Assembly (NCBI GenBank): GCA_907164885.2 | Contig: OU015496.1 | Span: 165,878,441 to 165,942,440 of the forward strand | Direction: 5' to 3' | Length of the DNA stretch: 64,000 nucleotides | Origin: Dolomedes plantarius | Taxonomy: Eukaryota; Arthropoda; Arachnida; Araneae; Dolomedidae | In this document: piece by piece, positions 60,527 through 64,000 of the stretch | Layout: each line of letters opens with the position of its first letter | Position numbering within the stretch: the stretch's first letter is position 1 | The notes under the pieces: model-generated | Databases searched by the model: none | Told to the model about the DNA's origin: nothing | The model's input: the letters and a program-made list of their open reading frames with translations, nothing else | Position numbers and translations under genes: made by a program

Positions 60527-61019
60527 CTTAAAAAAAAAGTTTTAATAAGAAACAAGAACTGCTTGAAAAGAGGTAAAAAAACTGCTAAAATACTGGAAAA
60601 TAAAATAGTACATAAAAAAGTGAAAATTAATCATGTGTGTAAAAAACTTTCACAAAATTTATAAAAAATTCAACAATTAATAGGAAATGATCAGGAACAC
60701 ACAGTATTTGTGAGCTGTCCATAGACAAAACTTATCTTATGTTGACCTGCCAGATGAACTAATTAGTTCAAAACTATCTGCCATTCCTATATTTTATTGA
60801 GGTTTATAAGAGGTGAATGTTCTTGTTTATATGTATGCAATTTGTAATTTAAAATTTCCTTACGCTTGATTCCTTAATAAGTTTTGATCTAATGGGCTTA
60901 TAACAGTTTCCTTTCTTTCACCAGTTTATCAAATATTCCAAAGCTTTAAGCTGTATTCAACAATGAAATTCAGTATTTTTAAAGAGAAAAGCCAGGCATT
61001 CTAACAAATTTATGTTGAA

Positions 61020-61781
61020 CTAGCTGAAATCCTTCACTTCGCTACGGAGTACATTCAAATTAAATACAACGGTCAATGTATGCAATTAATGGCAAAATAT
61101 ATATATATAATAAATACGACAATCAATGTATATAATTGATGTACAAAAATATATATATTTATAAATAAATTGTAATAGATATTTTTATAGACAAAATAAT
61201 GTAGAAGAAAATATTCAAATTAAATCTAATAGGACATACTAAAGAATATAGTACAGTTAATATAGTACAGCTTGAGGAACATATCTTTTACTGTATTTTA
61301 ATATTTTTTTTGGATAATGTCCAATTGTCTACCACATTAGCAAGAAAAAAAAATTCTTTCTGTCTATTTCATTGTTATGGACGTGACGATAAATTTATTT
61401 AGAGTACCAGAGAAAGAAATCACATAATGAGCATTTAATAAATTATATTCTAAAATTTAATCTTTAAAAATTCACCAAAAATCAGAAAATGGAGGTAAGA
61501 TTCGAAAACGATTTCATTTTAAAGGAATTTTTGCGATCTTTCTCATGATATAAATTTCATAACCCTCAAATTTTTATTTTAAATGCAATTTTTACTAAAA
61601 CAGCTTAAAAATTTGATTTTAAAAAATCTAAGAATTTTTCAAAAATCTTTCTTAGTGCACCCCTACACCATAAGAAGAATCGCCATGCAAAATTTCAGCC
61701 CTTCAGGTACAGCGGTTTGGTCTGTGCGTTGTATGTCAGCCAGTGAATCAGTCGGTTACAGAACTGTTTTATATATATAGA
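61020..61781 (-). mobile_element. Helitron-type element of another family, minus strand
   Basis: On the minus strand it starts TCTATATATATAAAACAG after an A and ends GGATTTCAGCTAG before a T, the Helitron rule (A-TC...CTAG-T) with no target duplication. Just before the 3' end TCCGTAGCGAAGTGAAGGA can form an imperfect hairpin. The 762-bp body has no helicase or Rep coding. It differs from the 8.6 and 14.4 kb Helitrons. Confidence 0.7.
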
Positions 61782-62169
61782 TAAAGATACTTTTAATTTC
61801 AATATTTAAAAAAAAACTTTCCTCCCATTTTCAATGTGGATATATATATTTTTTCTCAGAATATTTCTGAAAATATTTATTTAAAAGTATTTAAAACAAT
61901 TTATGTTCTAAGATTTTAAGAATCTGCTGTGATTAACTCCAGACCTACAAGTCAAGTAGACCTACAAGTAAAGTGCTAAGGATAAAATATTATTACAATA
62001 TTGTTATCAATTTTCCACAAATAAAAAATTCATTAGAAGTAGTATTTTTTTTTTAGTTTCTATGCTTGACTCAATACTACTGGCATATTTCTTTACACCT
62101 TTAACAGATGATTTGGGCATTTTTAACATTAGTTACCAAATGTAATTTAGTACATCAGCCCTGAGCTCA

Positions 62170-62488
62170 CAGCAGCTTATAGTTAGTGCATTGCGATTTG
62201 GTACTGAAAGAGCTTGGTCTGAGTCCTGACAAGCACTACTGCATGCTCTAGTGTTTACACAGGGTACGAGAACCTACCAAAGCACCAAACATTTAAGCTG
62301 GTAAAGGCCTCCATGAGGTCTGGGAGGAGGGTACAAGAACCTCAGATGTTGTCCCTAGGGGAGCTTAACTGTGGTAACAAGGGGAGCTATTTTGGCTCAA
62401 CTAAATGGTGTTCCTAAAAGAAGCCAACAATTAATCACAGTTATTAGGCAAGTATTTCCAGATAAGTGCCCTGCATTTAAAACAAATC
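62170..62488 (+). mobile_element. tRNA-derived SINE, copy 2, degraded
   Basis: Near 62400-62488 it follows the order of the copy at 49.2 kb: TTTTGGCTCAACTAAATGG, AAGAAGCCAACAATTAATCA, then AGTGCCCTGCATTTAAAACA. The head at about 62190-62245 has degraded A- and B-box-like segments (GGTCTGAGTCC). The middle is expanded relative to copy 1. Confidence 0.6.
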
Positions 62489-62837
62489 ATCTGTCAACTA
62501 GTGCAGACAGGAGATCCTAACTCAGGTAAAGCTACATTGGGAAGCAGTTTTTTAAGAACTCGGTAGCAACATCAAAAGGTGTTAGATTCCGAAAAGGAAA
62601 AACCAGAGTTCTTTCCTGTAATCATAAGTGTTCAGAACAGAGTTTGAAAAAATCAAAAAGATTTTTTAAAATGTTTGTTTTTCTAAGGCATTAAAAGCAC
62701 AAAAGTACATATCTTACATATTATCTGCAATTTATTTATTTATTTATTTTTTGAATGATCATTTTACAGCAGCAAATGCAGAGCTTAAGGCAAGTAAAGC
62801 ATAGCACAGCTTACACTCTACTAGCATTTGCCATATA

Positions 62838-64000
62838 CAGAGGCTGTTCACATATTTTTTAGACGATGTATATTGTATTCACAAAATAAATTACATAAAA
62901 TTCTTGTGTTTTAAATGTTCTATTTGACATCCCTTATTCTGAACTATCTTTCGACACCGTAATTTCCAGGATAATAATGCCTTTTGAAGTGTCAGAAGAG
63001 GTATTCTATCCCATTCCTCCTGAACAGCTTTCCAGAGTCCTGTAAGGGTTTTGGGACGATGTTTGGATAATGCAGATTTTAAAAGTCCGAAAGCACAAAA
63101 ATCCATGGGTGATACATCGAAAGATTTAGTAGGGATATCAGTGAAGGGTATGGCCTTAATACCAGTTTTTTGTTCCATTTCTTTTAGGAAATTTACAGTG
63201 GATTTTGATGTGTGACTGCTAGCTTTGTCCTGAAGGAGTCTCACAGATTGAAGGCACTGTGGGTAAAGCGATGGTATTTCATTCAGAAAAATTGGCGATA
63301 AACTATGTTCCTGATAGTATTTGGAGTTAATTTTGACATTTTTTCCACTCTCTTTATTTTTAACTTGCCATTATAAGAAAAACCAGCAACAATCATGAAT
63401 CCCTTAGAAAAACTTTCTTTCGATTCTTTGAACCATGTACTTAAATTTTTTTCTCCCTTTTTATGATAATAAATGGCTCTTTTTTTGTTGCAATCATTTA
63501 ATTACACCCATGATTCATGTATTGTGACAATTGCTTTCCATTTTTCTTTGGATAAGTGTTTCTCATATAGAATTCTGCAGCGTGTCCTGCGTCCAGCGAT
63601 ATGATTTGGAAGAAGACGATGCACATTGCATTTTTTCGCTTTCTTAAGATTTAAATCAACGTTTATCATTTTGTTTACAGTGGACACCGAGCATTTTAAT
63701 GATTTTGCAACTGTCCTTTGACTAGGGGGATTTTCTTATAACATTAAACAACGTACCTTTGCAATAGTCGAAGATGTCCGTTTTTTCCTTGGATACTTGT
63801 TTGGAATTTTTGTCCCACTTGAGGCTCCAATTTGACGTTTTTTCCTTTCTTGTTGACGATATTACCTATCGACGCTTTAGATATCACAAAACCATGACTC
63901 TCACATCGTTTTTGGATAACGGAGTATGCATATTTCTCTTCGGAAAGAGCATAAATGTAGCCTTCGAACCACTGCTTTGTTAAAAACGCCATTTTGAATA
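62838..64000 (-). mobile_element. Mariner-type (DD41D-like) transposon, cut by the right window edge
   Basis: The left end CAGAGGCTGTTCACATATT follows TA (62836-62837). A decayed transposase on the minus strand fills 62891-63992. The other end lies beyond 64000. Confidence 0.75.
62891..63992 (-). pseudogene. Mariner-type transposase, several breaks, first catalytic Asp changed to His
   Basis: The start, MAFLTKQWFEGYIYALSEEK, and the next 80 residues include a helix-turn-helix. A break follows, then SVSTVNKMINVDLNLKKAKK and WKAIVTIHESWV, where relatives have Asp before Glu. Then YYHKKGEKN, another break, LLQDKASSHTSKSTVNFL with the second Asp, and SPMDFCAFGLLKSALSK with an Asp 42 positions on, so the spacing is 41 residues, as in the DD41D group. 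Stops and frameshifts make it non-functional. Confidence 0.82.

Larger units (their letters stand above)
60527..62837. other. Upstream of the first visible MSK exon
   Basis: It contains a Helitron (61020-61781) and a SINE (62170-62488). Otherwise it is AT-rich with no recognisable coding. No exon encoding the missing MSK N-terminus was seen. Confidence 0.6.

Overview
The window is eukaryotic, AT-rich and full of transposons. It most resembles an arthropod, possibly a chelicerate such as a spider. This rests on the mix of elements (Tc1/mariner, Tigger, piggyBac, hAT, Helitron, Ty3/gypsy, RNase H-bearing LINEs, tRNA-derived SINEs), on long introns, and on one conserved animal gene. The species cannot be named from the sequence alone.

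There are two halves. From 1 to about 28.0 kb is a transposon graveyard with no host gene that I can see. It starts with the tail of a gypsy integrase and a plausible LTR, then a decayed LINE (about 1.83-5.9 kb), an unassigned GC-richer block, a hAT element with a Helitron inside it, a hAT MITE, a Tc1 element and a foldback element with another element inside. A 13.7-kb minus-strand Ty3/gypsy retrotransposon follows (14329-28007). It has matching LTRs and a 4-bp target duplication, and has itself been hit by at least four insertions: a Helitron in one LTR, a mariner-type element between RNase H and integrase, a 5.9-kb composite (LINE fragment plus hAT MITE plus Tigger) just after the reverse transcriptase catalytic box, and an element with an 8-bp duplication in the protease.

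From 28.0 to 64.0 kb the window holds the 3' flank and 13 coding exons (minus strand, 60526 down to 35798) of one host gene, an MSK-type ribosomal S6 kinase (RPS6KA5/RPS6KA4 family). It has two kinase domains, the linker with its regulatory serines, and a basic, serine-rich C-terminal tail. All the splice junctions I inferred are GT/AG and in phase. The first exon or exons, with the start codon and the beginning of the glycine loop, lie beyond the right edge or were not recognised. The introns carry two piggyBac relics, a hAT with a Tigger inside, SINEs, a LINE 3' fragment, an almost intact Tc1 element, and a near-perfect 1.23-kb inverted repeat. A Helitron, a SINE and a DD41D-like mariner lie upstream of the first visible exon.

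The observations most worth following up are the 1.23-kb intronic palindrome (a potential long hairpin RNA, or an assembly artefact), a Tigger copy whose reading frame keeps its DNA-binding half but has lost the catalytic core, three Tc1/mariner copies that all lost the first catalytic aspartate, and a layered insertion history that can be ordered from target-site duplications.
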